64,000 nt of DNA. It comes from Bacteroidota bacterium (GTDB lineage Bacteria; Bacteroidota; Bacteroidia; Flavobacteriales; Weeksellaceae). This document shows positions 8,170-16,005 of the stretch, piece after piece. The translations under genes and the position numbers were made by a program. A model generated the notes under the pieces. The model did no database searches and had not been told where the DNA came from. It worked only from the letters and a program-made list of their open reading frames with translations. The stretch is taken from positions 1 through 64,000 of the forward strand of contig JAEWOR010000008.1 in the NCBI GenBank assembly GCA_023399595.1, given 5' to 3'. Position 1 is the stretch's first letter; every line of letters starts with the position of its first letter.

Positions 8170-8550
8170 TTATTTGTTCTTTAACAAATCTCTGATTTCC
8201 GTAAGAAGTTTTTCTTCATTAGTTGGCTCGGGAGCGGGTGCATCTGGAGCGGGTTTCTTTAATTTGTTGATTCCTTTAATCATTAAAAATAATGCAAAAG
8301 CCACTACTGTAAATGAAATAGCTGAAGAAAGGAAGTTACCATATTTAATAGCCGTTCCTGGAATTACCAATTCGGCAAGATTATTTAGATTAGCAGCTTC
8401 TAGTGCTGGTGTTAAAATAGCAGGAGTAATTAAGTCTTCTACTAAAGAAGTTACAATTTTCCCGAAAGCACCACCAATAACTACACCGACTGCCAAATCA
8501 ATCACATTTCCTTTAACAGCAAACTCTTTAAATTCTTTAAAAAAACCCAT
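8170..8550 (-). CDS. mscL: Large-conductance mechanosensitive channel MscL
   Basis: Forms a homopentameric inner-membrane pore that opens under high membrane tension and protects against hypo-osmotic lysis. The 126-aa protein has the family layout: an N-terminal amphipathic segment MGFFKEFKEFAVKGNVIDLA, pore helix TM1 with AVGVVIGGAFGKIVTSLVED, a periplasmic loop, TM2 around residues 73-93, and a charged C-terminal bundle ending LLTEIRDLLKNK. A Pro/Ala-rich linker (KKPAPDAPAPEP) precedes the bundle. It is monocistronic and has its own terminator. Confidence 0.96.
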   Translation of the reverse strand: MGFFKEFKEFAVKGNVIDLAVGVVIGGAFGKIVTSLVEDLITPAILTPALEAANLNNLAELVIPGTAIKYGNFLSSAISFTVVAFALFLMIKGINKLKKPAPDAPAPEPTNEEKLLTEIRDLLKNK

Positions 8551-8681
8551 AATATATATTTTAATAGTTGATTTCTACAAAACTAATATATTTTAGCATT
8601 TTATAAGTTTTTTTAATTAAAAAAATAAACTTCAATCGAAAAATCTACATGAAAAATTTGTTTTAAATTAGATGTAAAATT

Positions 8682-9113
8682 CTATTTTTTATATTCTTCA
8701 TTGTAATTAATCATCCATCCAATTCCGTATTTATCTTGGAAACAACCGAAATAATCGTCCCAAAATTGTTCTTCTAAAGGCATTTCTATATTTCCACCTT
8801 CAGACAATCCTTTAAATAATTGATCTGCTTCTTCTTTAGAATCTGGAAAAACAGAAATATAACTGCTGTTTCCTTTGGTTAGGGTTTGTCCGAATTCTGG
8901 GATGATGTCGGAAGCCATTAAAAGATCATTTCCAATGGGAAGAGCAATGTGCATCACACGGTTTTTAGAATCTTCTGAAAGATTTTCTGTTCCAGGAGCA
9001 TTTCCCATTCTATAAATTTCGCCAACAAATTCTCCTCCGGAAATAGATTTGTAAAAGTTAAATGCTTCTTCTGCTTGACCATCAAAATTGAGGTACGAAT
9101 TTAATTTTGCCAT
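8682..9113 (-). CDS. VOC-superfamily protein, PhnB-like
   Basis: A 143-aa protein of the PhnB/glyoxalase-like (3-demethylubiquinone methyltransferase-annotated) branch of the VOC fold. The hallmarks are the N-terminal MAKLNSYLNFDGQAEEAFNF, the MASD strand (about residue 66), and the C-terminal FWDDYFGCFQDKYGIGWMIN. Enzymatic function in this branch is generally unknown. It is the last gene of a minus-strand string, and its ATG is only 4 bp after the ancestral stop of the frameshifted SnoaL gene. Confidence 0.85.
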   Translation of the reverse strand: MAKLNSYLNFDGQAEEAFNFYKSISGGEFVGEIYRMGNAPGTENLSEDSKNRVMHIALPIGNDLLMASDIIPEFGQTLTKGNSSYISVFPDSKEEADQLFKGLSEGGNIEMPLEEQFWDDYFGCFQDKYGIGWMINYNEEYKK

Positions 9114-9117
9114 TGTA

Positions 9118-9476
9118 TTATTTTATGTTAGAAATATCGGAAACCATATAACTGTTAAGATCGATTATTTTACCATCTTTAACGGTTACACATCTGCGAA
9201 ATGAGCCTTTTCTATCTTGCCTTTTCTTTGTGTAATCATGGTTCCATCCCCAATTACAATATCGCCTTCTGCAATAATATTATTAATTTTCTGCTCTAAA
9301 ACTTTATCGGGTCCCTCGTTCGCAAGAAATTTCTGAAGATTTTCTTTGCCCACAATAGCATCCATTCCAAAGCCTGGCCAATTTACCTTTACATTGTCTG
9401 CAACAACGCTGTAGGCTTTATCATTATCTACAAAAAGATTTTCGATAAACTGTTTTACAATTTGTTTATTATCCAT
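9118..9476 (-). pseudogene. SnoaL/NTF2-like protein, frameshifted
   Basis: The intact reading frame runs from 9476 to a TAA at 9186-9188 and gives 96 residues of a SnoaL-like polyketide-cyclase/NTF2 fold (MDNKQIVKQFIENLFVDNDK at the start). It stops at KAHFADV, just where the last strand should begin. The neighbouring frame continues the family pattern at once (TVKDGKIIDLNSYMVS) and ends at 9118-9120, 4 bp before the next gene. One lost base at about 9186-9192 explains this. Repaired, the protein would be about 119 residues, a normal size. It could be a real mutation or a sequencing error. The truncated 96-aa product lacks an edge strand and is unlikely to fold normally. Confidence 0.8.
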
Positions 9477-9487
9477 AATATTTCGTT

Positions 9488-10018
9488 TTAGTATTTAATA
9501 TTTTCATCAATATCGTAACTCATTCCCTTCAAACCTAAAAGCTTTCTCATAAGACCTATTTGTCCGAAAAGATAATCTTCTCTTCCCATGCACATTCCAA
9601 TCATATTAAGAACATTTTCTGGAATAAACGGAATGTTCATGCCCATAGAAAAAGTTTTGCTAAGTTGTTCTTCTGTTGCATTTAGAAGTGCATTGTAAAC
9701 TTTTGGTGAAATAATAGCGAAGTTTTTTTTGAGTTCGGCTAAACTCGGATAAGGTAAAGTTTCGTCTAAAGTTTTTCCTTCTCTGAAAAGAGCATCAAAA
9801 GGATCTTGGTCTTCAATTCCTAATAAATTTCCTATCCAATATCTGCAATTCACGACATTTCCTATCATCCAAACCACATGATTGGTATGGTTGTCTATTC
9901 TTTTCAGGGCTGCTTCTTCAGAAATCCCATCCAAAACATTTTTAAAAGTTTGAGAATGCATTCTATAAGCGGGAATAATAATTTCTAGTTTTGTTGATTT
10001 TGGGGGTTCCATTTTCAA
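9488..10018 (-). CDS. DinB-family (DinB-like four-helix) protein
   Basis: A 176-aa protein with the DinB/YfiT-like four-helix layout: RIDNHTNHVVWMIGNVVNCR in the first half, and GREDYLFGQIGLMRKLLGLK at the end where active members have H-x3-H followed by GQ-x-x-x-LR. Here the two C-terminal His are replaced (GREDYLFGQ), so the usual three-His metal site looks incomplete. It may be a non-metal or degenerate member. It lies in the accessory string 11 bp upstream of the SnoaL gene. A second, broken DinB gene two positions upstream retains H-x3-H. Confidence 0.75.
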   Translation of the reverse strand: MKMEPPKSTKLEIIIPAYRMHSQTFKNVLDGISEEAALKRIDNHTNHVVWMIGNVVNCRYWIGNLLGIEDQDPFDALFREGKTLDETLPYPSLAELKKNFAIISPKVYNALLNATEEQLSKTFSMGMNIPFIPENVLNMIGMCMGREDYLFGQIGLMRKLLGLKGMSYDIDENIKY

Positions 10019-10076
10019 GGTTTTTTGAGGTGAAACGTAATTTTCAATTTTGTTAAATCATCTGAGAATAAATAAT

Positions 10077-10448
10077 TTAGCTAATGATGTGTTTGATTTT
10101 ATCTTTATTATCAATCAGCATCCAGATTTCAATTAGGAAAAGAACTCCTGCAATGATTAAACCTTCTGGCATAAATGTCGCGTTATGGATTAAAATACCG
10201 ATAAGGACAGGAAAAATCATTAAGGCTCCTAAAATTCTTGTTTTCGGGAAAAGGACTAATATTCCTGAAGTAAGTTCAATAGATCCCACCAAAGGAATAA
10301 TCCATTTTAAGGTGGTCATCGCACCAAAAATCTTCTGCATTTCCTCGCTCATTGGTGGAACGGGCATATAATGTAAAAACTTGTCGAGTCCTGCATTCAT
10401 GAACATAAGCGCAAACAACTTAAAAACAATGGTTTTAAAGATTTTCAT
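10077..10448 (-). CDS. DoxX-like small membrane protein
   Basis: A 123-aa protein with four predicted membrane helices (about residues 5-20, 45-66, 70-90 and 93-112). It shows the DoxX-type N-terminal pattern FMNAGLDKFLHYMP and the charged end DNKDKIKHIIS. DoxX-family proteins are widespread, and several have been tied to redox or detoxification complexes, but no specific role can be assigned. It lies between two DinB-family genes in the accessory string. Confidence 0.78.
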   Translation of the reverse strand: MKIFKTIVFKLFALMFMNAGLDKFLHYMPVPPMSEEMQKIFGAMTTLKWIIPLVGSIELTSGILVLFPKTRILGALMIFPVLIGILIHNATFMPEGLIIAGVLFLIEIWMLIDNKDKIKHIIS

Positions 10449-10467
10449 ATTTCTATTTTTTTAGCCT

Positions 10468-10921
10468 TTATTTTATAGCTCCTTCTTTTCCTAAAAACTT
10501 ACGAAGACTTCCATTGTCCACAATGGTAGATTTCATGAAGCGTAAGTGCGGCTAAATCGCCCATATTTTCTTCAGGAATTACTTCTTTATTCGATAAAAT
10601 TCTATTCAATTCATTTTCCGATTTTTTGAAATAAGATTTTAAAGTTTCAAAATCAGGGAATTGATTTTTATCTTCCAAAAGTTTTACTCCTCTTTTGTAA
10701 AAGGAAAAATCTTCAGCATTCCCAACCTCATCGCCACCTAAAATTTTAATCAGGAAATGTCGAACAAAAATAATAGATCCTAAAACCCAGTTGGCAGAAT
10801 TTACATTGCCATTTGGAAAAACTAAAGCTTCCTCATTGGTAATTCTTTCAATATTTTTTGAAAGAATATTGTTATTAAAATTGATTTAAGTTTCTAAAAA
10901 TTCAAGAGCATTATTTTCCAT
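10468..10921 (-). pseudogene. DinB-family protein, broken by a nonsense codon and a frameshift
   Basis: Reading back from the ATG at 10919-10921 gives MENNALEFLET, then TAA (10886-10888), then an open frame for more than 120 codons with clear DinB features (SANWVLGSIIFVRHFLIK, then LHEIYHCGQ with the H-x3-H metal motif). Just after GQ the frame shifts at about 10511-10517. The neighbouring frame supplies the expected ending SLRKFLGKEGAIK and stops at 10468-10470. A single C-to-T change (CAA to TAA) and a 2-nt loss (or 1-nt gain) account for both defects. The total of about 150 codons is normal for DinB. The decay looks recent because the rest of the frame is intact. Confidence 0.85.
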
Positions 10922-11000
10922 TGGTAAGGTTTTTAAATAAAGTTAAAGGATATTCGGACTGAAACTTATCCTAAGAAAAGTTGACGATTTTATAAAAAAT

Positions 11001-11408
11001 TTACTGTTGCGAAAATTGCGAAGGATCAGCGAAAATTACATTCCAGCCATGTCCATTAATGTCCCAGAAAGAATTTTGATACATCCAACCGTAATCTTGT
11101 GGCTCTTCATGTTGGTAAGCTCCGTTTTCTAGCGCTGTATTAACAATTTTCTCCACTTCTTCCCTGCTGTTCAAGCTAATAGCTACCAAAACTTGTGTGG
11201 TATCTCCTTTGGGAACTGGTCTTTTCGAAAACGTCTCGAAATAAGCTTCCGTTAAAAACATGACATTGATATTGTCGCTTAAGATTACGCAAACCGCATT
11301 TTCATCAGTAATTTGTTCGTTCAAACTAAAACCTAATTTTGTCCAAAAATTTTTCGTTTTTTCTACATCTTTAATAGGAAGATTGATATAAACATCGTTG
11401 ATTTTCAT
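11001..11408 (-). CDS. VOC-superfamily protein (glyoxalase/bleomycin-resistance fold), copy A
   Basis: A 135-aa single-domain VOC protein: MKINDVYINLPIKDVEKTKN opens the first beta-alpha module and SFWDINGHGWNVIFADPSQF closes the fold. It is clearly paralogous to the adjacent 136-aa gene (same length, and the same TKNFWTKLGF/TRDFWVKLGF and RPV(P/A)K patterns), which points to a tandem duplication with a 25-bp gap. The C-terminal metal-type strand reads HGWNVIF here and HQWEVIF in the partner, so the Glu position differs between copies. The substrate is unknown. Confidence 0.85.
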   Translation of the reverse strand: MKINDVYINLPIKDVEKTKNFWTKLGFSLNEQITDENAVCVILSDNINVMFLTEAYFETFSKRPVPKGDTTQVLVAISLNSREEVEKIVNTALENGAYQHEEPQDYGWMYQNSFWDINGHGWNVIFADPSQFSQQ

Positions 11409-11433
11409 TTTGATTTTTTTTAAATTAAAAAAT

Positions 11434-11844
11434 TTACATTGATGGAAGTTTTGATAGATCAGCGAAAATCACTTCCCATTGATGACCGTCGAGATCAGCA
11501 AAGGTCCGTTGATACATCCAACCGTGATCGCGTGTTTCACTGTATAAAGAACCTCCGTTTTCGGTTGCTATTTTTATTATTTCATCCACTTTTTCTCTAC
11601 TTTCAACACCAATTGCAAGAAGTGTTTGTGTAGTATCAGATTTCGCAACAGGCCTGTTGGTAAAGGTCTGAAAGAAATCTTCTGCTAAAAACATGGTGTA
11701 AATAAAGCCTTCTTTCATAACCACACAAATTCCTTTCTCATTGGAGAATTGTTCATTAATGGTGAAACCCAATTTCACCCAAAAATCTCTTGTTTTCTGT
11801 ACATTTTGCACAGGAAGATTTACATAAATATCATTAATTGCCAT
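11434..11844 (-). CDS. VOC-superfamily protein, copy B
   Basis: A 136-aa paralogue of the downstream VOC gene. It has MAINDIYVNLPVQNVQKTRD at the start and the C-terminal strand HQWEVIFADLSKLPSM, which keeps the Glu typical of a VOC metal site. Such proteins act in thiol-dependent detoxification, antibiotic binding or dioxygenation; nothing here decides which. The gene starts 21 bp after the alpha/beta hydrolase and is presumably expressed from the same promoter at about 12.74 kb. Confidence 0.85.
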   Translation of the reverse strand: MAINDIYVNLPVQNVQKTRDFWVKLGFTINEQFSNEKGICVVMKEGFIYTMFLAEDFFQTFTNRPVAKSDTTQTLLAIGVESREKVDEIIKIATENGGSLYSETRDHGWMYQRTFADLDGHQWEVIFADLSKLPSM

Positions 11845-11865
11845 AATTGCTTTTTTTGTATTTAA

Positions 11866-12642
11866 TTAATCTTCAAGGAAATAAATTATCTTTTCTGCTG
11901 TATTTTCTATTAAATTATTATCTAAACGGTTTTCAAAATCTGCCATTAAATAAGAACCGTGCGTTGCATCGAGAAGTAAAATTTCTGAATTCGGAATTAA
12001 ATGTTTCATTTCCTGAGTATGTTCTGGAAGTACGATGTCTTGGTTTCCATTAATCAGCAAAGTTTTGGCTTGAATAGATTTTAAAATTGCTTCATCCCAA
12101 TTTTTAAAATTCTTCATTCTTGTACTGTCTTTTTCGAACATATTCAAAAGTTTTTCCTGACTTGGATTCAATTTTAGAAAATTTTCTTTCAAAGATGTAG
12201 GCATCATGTCTATTGTCGGACTTTCAAAATCATCAAAAAATCCTTGCAACATGCCTTCTTTCTTATAAAATGAGGAACAAAGGACAAGTTTATCAACTAT
12301 TTCAGGATATTTGTAAGCGATTTGCATTACGGTATTTCCACCGTTACTAAAACCTAAAAAAGAAGCTTTTTTAATGTGTAATTGAAGTAATATCTCAGAA
12401 ATATCATCAGCATCTTGTTCAAAAGTTTCAGGAATATATCGATGCTCACTTCTTCCGTGATTTTGCAAATCGATGCCTATAATTTTAAAATGTTGAGCCA
12501 GTTGTGGAATAACTTCTTTAAAATCATTTAAAATAGAACCTCCACCACCGTGAATTAACACCAAAGGTTTTCCGCTTCCATACATCTCATAGTAAAGTTG
12601 TATGTCGTTCACTTTTTTAAAACCATAGTCAATTGGAATCAT
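11866..12642 (-). CDS. Alpha/beta hydrolase
   Basis: A 258-aa hydrolase of the alpha/beta fold. The oxyanion loop is LIHGGGG, the nucleophile elbow is GFSNGG (Ser about residue 100), an acid lies in the strand LLINGNQDIVLPEH, and the catalytic His is in DATHGSYL. I chose the ATG at 12642 (MIPIDYGFKKVNDIQLYYEM), which matches the usual N-terminus. An in-frame ATG at 12699 would add 19 hydrophobic, poorly conserved-looking residues and cannot be excluded, because the promoter lies upstream of both. It is the first gene of the accessory minus-strand string. The substrate is unknown. Confidence 0.85.
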   Translation of the reverse strand: MIPIDYGFKKVNDIQLYYEMYGSGKPLVLIHGGGGSILNDFKEVIPQLAQHFKIIGIDLQNHGRSEHRYIPETFEQDADDISEILLQLHIKKASFLGFSNGGNTVMQIAYKYPEIVDKLVLCSSFYKKEGMLQGFFDDFESPTIDMMPTSLKENFLKLNPSQEKLLNMFEKDSTRMKNFKNWDEAILKSIQAKTLLINGNQDIVLPEHTQEMKHLIPNSEILLLDATHGSYLMADFENRLDNNLIENTAEKIIYFLED

Positions 12643-12735
12643 TTTGATAAAATTTTGTGGTTGAAAAATAATTTTCAGAATCATTAAAGTGAGCATCACA
12701 ATTTTACTTTTTGAATTTTAGCCTTCTTTCTTATC

Positions 12736-12764
12736 CAAATTTAGAAAGCTTCAAGTGAATACAA
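12736..12764 (-). promoter_or_regulatory. Promoter of the accessory gene string
   Basis: On the minus strand a TTG at 12762-12764 is followed after 18 bp by TAAATTTG (12736-12743), a full -33/-7 pair. The predicted start lies near 12729, upstream of the alpha/beta hydrolase. Confidence 0.65.
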
Positions 12765-12810
12765 CTTTTCCTAAGACAAGATTTTATGTAAATTGAATAC
12801 GCCACAAAAA

Positions 12811-12832
12811 AAACTTGCCCGAAGACAAGTTT
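12811..12832 (-). terminator. Terminator after the Crp-like gene
   Basis: The 7-bp stem AAACTTG/CAAGTTT has an 8-nt loop, with an A-run at 12806-12813 that reads as T-run on the minus strand. It separates the regulator from the gene string downstream. Confidence 0.6.
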
Positions 12833-12836
12833 AAAT

Positions 12837-13418
12837 TTATTTATGCGAGACCAATTCCTTCCGAATTCGGCTTAAAGAAGTATCTGTTACGCCTAAATAC
12901 GAAGCTATTTGTTTTAGAGGAGCAAATTGTACCACTTGAGGTTTTTGGTCAATTAAATTTAAATACCTTTTGGTAGCAGAAAGCCGGAACATTTCCACAG
13001 AGCGTTTTTTGTAACTGAATAATTCTTTAGACATCCACGCCCTTCCCCATTCGCTTAAATTAGCTAGTTTATGGAATAAGTCTTGGAAAGTATCATAGTC
13101 AATCGCCCAACTTTTACAATCGGTTATACAAACTATATTTTCTTGGGTAGGAACCCTTTGAAACATAGATAAAACTTCTATTACGATCTCATTATCCACA
13201 AAAAAATGCGTAGTTACATCATTCCCATCAAAATCCGTTACATAAGATCTTACCACTCCTTTTTCCAGAATGTAATATTCATTCGCTATTTCGCCTTCTT
13301 TTAAGATAAACTCTCCTTTATTAAAGGTTTTTTGAGTATGTGCTGCAAACAGCTCCTCAAGTTCTTCAGGAAGAAAAAAAGGAAAATCGTAAGAAATCTC
13401 AAGGGCTTTAAGGGACAT
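12837..13418 (-). CDS. Crp/Fnr-family transcriptional regulator
   Basis: A 193-aa protein with an N-terminal cyclic-nucleotide-binding-like beta-barrel (GEFILKEGEIANEYYILEKG at about residues 35-54) and a C-terminal helix-turn-helix with LKQIASYLGVTDTSLSRIRK near residues 168-187. The Arg/Ser signature of a true cAMP pocket is not evident, and no Fe-S Cys cluster is present, so the ligand is unknown. This Crp subclass is common in Bacteroidota and often controls a neighbouring gene. Here the stress/detox-like string starting 100-200 bp away is the obvious candidate target. It is divergent from icd. Confidence 0.88.
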   Translation of the reverse strand: MSLKALEISYDFPFFLPEELEELFAAHTQKTFNKGEFILKEGEIANEYYILEKGVVRSYVTDFDGNDVTTHFFVDNEIVIEVLSMFQRVPTQENIVCITDCKSWAIDYDTFQDLFHKLANLSEWGRAWMSKELFSYKKRSVEMFRLSATKRYLNLIDQKPQVVQFAPLKQIASYLGVTDTSLSRIRKELVSHK

Positions 13419-13533
13419 AAAGAATGCAATTAATTTTTAAATATAAAATTTTTGAAAATAATGCACAAAAAAATCATTGATACAAGTCACAGAAATCATA
13501 TCAAAAACCACCTACTTTTTGTATTAAAATTGT

Positions 13534-13541
13534 TAAATTTG
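13534..13541 (+). promoter_or_regulatory. -7 promoter element for icd
   Basis: TAAATTTG, 81 bp upstream of the icd ATG. The 5' leader would be about 75 nt. Confidence 0.5.
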
Positions 13542-13622
13542 TCAACCAAAGTAGCAAAAACTTTATTTTACATGAAGTTTTGTTCAAAGTAAATGTTCCA
13601 TATCATTCAAAAAGAATAAAGA

Positions 13623-15839
13623 ATGTCACAAGCAAAAATTCATTACACGCTTACAGATGAAGCACCAATGCTGGCAACACACTCATTTTTGCCAATAGTT
13701 CAAGGTTTTACAAAAACTGCAGATATTGAGATTCTAGTTCCAGACATTTCTCTTTCGGGAAGAATCTTGGCTAATTTCCCAGAATTCTTAAAAGAAGAAC
13801 AAAGAATTCCAGATGCTCTTGCAGAATTAGGAGCTTTGGCGACAACTCCAGAAGCAAATATTATTAAACTCCCTAATATTTCTGCATCTGCTCCACAATT
13901 AGATGAAGCTATTGCTGAACTTCAAGCAAAAGGATTTGCGGTTCCCAATTATCCTGCTGAGCCTAAAAATGATGACGAAAAAGCGATTAAAGCTAAATAT
14001 GCTAAAGTTTTAGGTTCTGCTGTAAACCCAGTTTTAAGAGAAGGAAATTCTGACAGACGTGCTCCAAAAGCAGTTAAGAATTATGCAAAAGCTAATCCTC
14101 ACAAAATGGGAGATTGGGCTTCTGATAGTAAAACAGAAGTTGCTAATATGACTGAAGGTGATTTCTATGGAACTGAAAATTCAACAACTGTTGAAAACGA
14201 TACTCAATTTAAGATTGTATTTTACGGAAATGATGGTTCTTCAAAAGAACTAAAAGGCCTTTCTCCATTGAAAGCTGGTGAAGTGATTGATTCTTCTGTA
14301 ATGAATATTAACGCTTTAAAATCTTTTGTACAAGAAGCTATTAACGAAGCTAAAGAGAAAAATGTATTGCTTTCTGCACACTTAAAAGCTACCATGATGA
14401 AGGTTTCTGATCCTGTTATCTTTGGTGCAATTGTAGAAACTTTCTTCAAAGATGTTTTTGCAAAACATACAGATTTATTCAAGTCTTTGGATATTAATCC
14501 AAATAATGGTTTAGCGGATCTTTTCGAAAAAATTAAAGGTCAATCTCAAGAAGCTGAAATTGTTGCAGAAATCAATAAAGCTATTGAAAACGGACCAAGA
14601 ATTGCGATGGTAAATTCAGACAAAGGAATTACCAACTTCCACGTTCCTTCTGATATTATTGTAGACGCTTCTATGGCGGCTTTGGTAAGAAATGGCGGTA
14701 AAATGTGGAACAAAGATGGCGCTGAAGAAGATACAGTTGCTATTATTCCAGATCGTTCTTATGCAGGTTTCTATGAAGCTGTAGTTGATGATATGAAAGC
14801 ACATGGAAAACTAGATCCAACAACTATGGGTTCTGTTCCAAATGTTGGATTGATGGCTCAAAAAGCTGAAGAATATGGTTCACATGATAAAACTTTCCAA
14901 GCTCCAGACAACGGAACTATTAAAGTGGAAGATGCTAACGGAAATGTATTATTAGAACAAAAAGTAGAAGTTAATGATATCTTTAGAATGTGTCAAACTA
15001 AAGATGCTCCAATTCAAGATTGGGTAAAACTAGCAGTAAACAGAGCAAGATTGTCTGATACTCCAGCAATTTTCTGGTTAGATAAAGGAAGAGCTCACGA
15101 TCAGCAAATCATTAATAAAGTTGAGAAATACTTAAAAGATTACGATACTACAGGTCTTGACATCAGAATTATGGATGTTAAAGATGCTATGAAAGAAACT
15201 CTAAAAAGAGCTAGAGAAGGAAAAGACACTATTTCTGTTTCTGGAAACGTATTGAGAGATTATTTAACAGACCTTTTCCCAATTTTAGAACTTGGAACTT
15301 CTGCAAAAATGCTTTCTATTGTTCCGTTAATGAATGGTGGTGGATTGTTCGAAACGGGAGCTGGAGGTTCTGCCCCGAAACATATTGAGCAATTTTTAGA
15401 AGAAGGATATTTAAGATGGGATTCTCTAGGTGAATTCTTAGCTTTACAAGCTTCTTTAGAGCATTTGGCTCAGACTCAAAACAACGAAAAAGCTCAAATT
15501 TTAGCAGATGCTTTAGATGAAGCGAACGCGAAATTCTTAGCAACAGATAAGTCTCCTGGTAGAAAATTAGGAACTATTGATAACAGAGGTTCTCACTTCT
15601 ATTTGGCTATGTATTGGGCTGAAGCTTTGGCTGCTCAAACTAAAAATGCTGATTTAGCGGCTAAGTTTGCAGCAATTGCAAAATCAATGCAAGAAAATGA
15701 AGCTAAAATTAATGAAGAATTAATTGGTGCTCAAGGAAAAGCTCAGGATATTGAAGGTTATTACAAACCAAATGAGGATAAAACTTACGCTGCAATGAGA
15801 CCTAGCGCGACATTGAATGCTATAGTTGACGGCATTTAA
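13623..15839 (+). CDS. icd: NADP-dependent isocitrate dehydrogenase, monomeric type
   Basis: Oxidatively decarboxylates isocitrate to 2-oxoglutarate in the TCA cycle with NADP. The 738-aa length and start (MSQAKIHYTLTDEAPMLATH) identify the monomeric IDH-II family, distinct from the dimeric roughly 420-aa enzyme. Signature stretches include NSDRRAPKAVKNYAKANPHK near residue 140, MVNSDKGITNFHVPSDIIVD near 337, and the cofactor region ETGAGGSAPKH with RWDSLGEFLALQASLEH near 578-615. The gene is monocistronic and ends in a classic terminator with nine Ts. Confidence 0.97.
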   Translation: MSQAKIHYTLTDEAPMLATHSFLPIVQGFTKTADIEILVPDISLSGRILANFPEFLKEEQRIPDALAELGALATTPEANIIKLPNISASAPQLDEAIAELQAKGFAVPNYPAEPKNDDEKAIKAKYAKVLGSAVNPVLREGNSDRRAPKAVKNYAKANPHKMGDWASDSKTEVANMTEGDFYGTENSTTVENDTQFKIVFYGNDGSSKELKGLSPLKAGEVIDSSVMNINALKSFVQEAINEAKEKNVLLSAHLKATMMKVSDPVIFGAIVETFFKDVFAKHTDLFKSLDINPNNGLADLFEKIKGQSQEAEIVAEINKAIENGPRIAMVNSDKGITNFHVPSDIIVDASMAALVRNGGKMWNKDGAEEDTVAIIPDRSYAGFYEAVVDDMKAHGKLDPTTMGSVPNVGLMAQKAEEYGSHDKTFQAPDNGTIKVEDANGNVLLEQKVEVNDIFRMCQTKDAPIQDWVKLAVNRARLSDTPAIFWLDKGRAHDQQIINKVEKYLKDYDTTGLDIRIMDVKDAMKETLKRAREGKDTISVSGNVLRDYLTDLFPILELGTSAKMLSIVPLMNGGGLFETGAGGSAPKHIEQFLEEGYLRWDSLGEFLALQASLEHLAQTQNNEKAQILADALDEANAKFLATDKSPGRKLGTIDNRGSHFYLAMYWAEALAAQTKNADLAAKFAAIAKSMQENEAKINEELIGAQGKAQDIEGYYKPNEDKTYAAMRPSATLNAIVDGI

Positions 15840-15865
15840 GATTTTAGAAATAAATTTCAAGATAT

Positions 15866-15899
15866 CGGCTACTTTGTTTTAAAGTAGCCGTTTTTTTTT
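15866..15899 (+). terminator. Terminator after icd
   Basis: The 10-bp stem CGGCTACTTT/AAAGTAGCCG has a GTTTT loop and is followed by nine Ts. Confidence 0.9.
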
Positions 15900-16005
15900 G
15901 CTGATAAGTTTTAATAAAACTGATTTTTAAAATGTTAAACTCGCGTTAATTAGCTTTTAATACTAGAAATTTTGAGTAATTTTAAAGGTCATTATTCTTC
16001 ATTAC

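Noticed and set aside
8159..8596. 145-codon plus-strand frame over mscL
   Set aside because: Complete antisense shadow of mscL, which has full family features.
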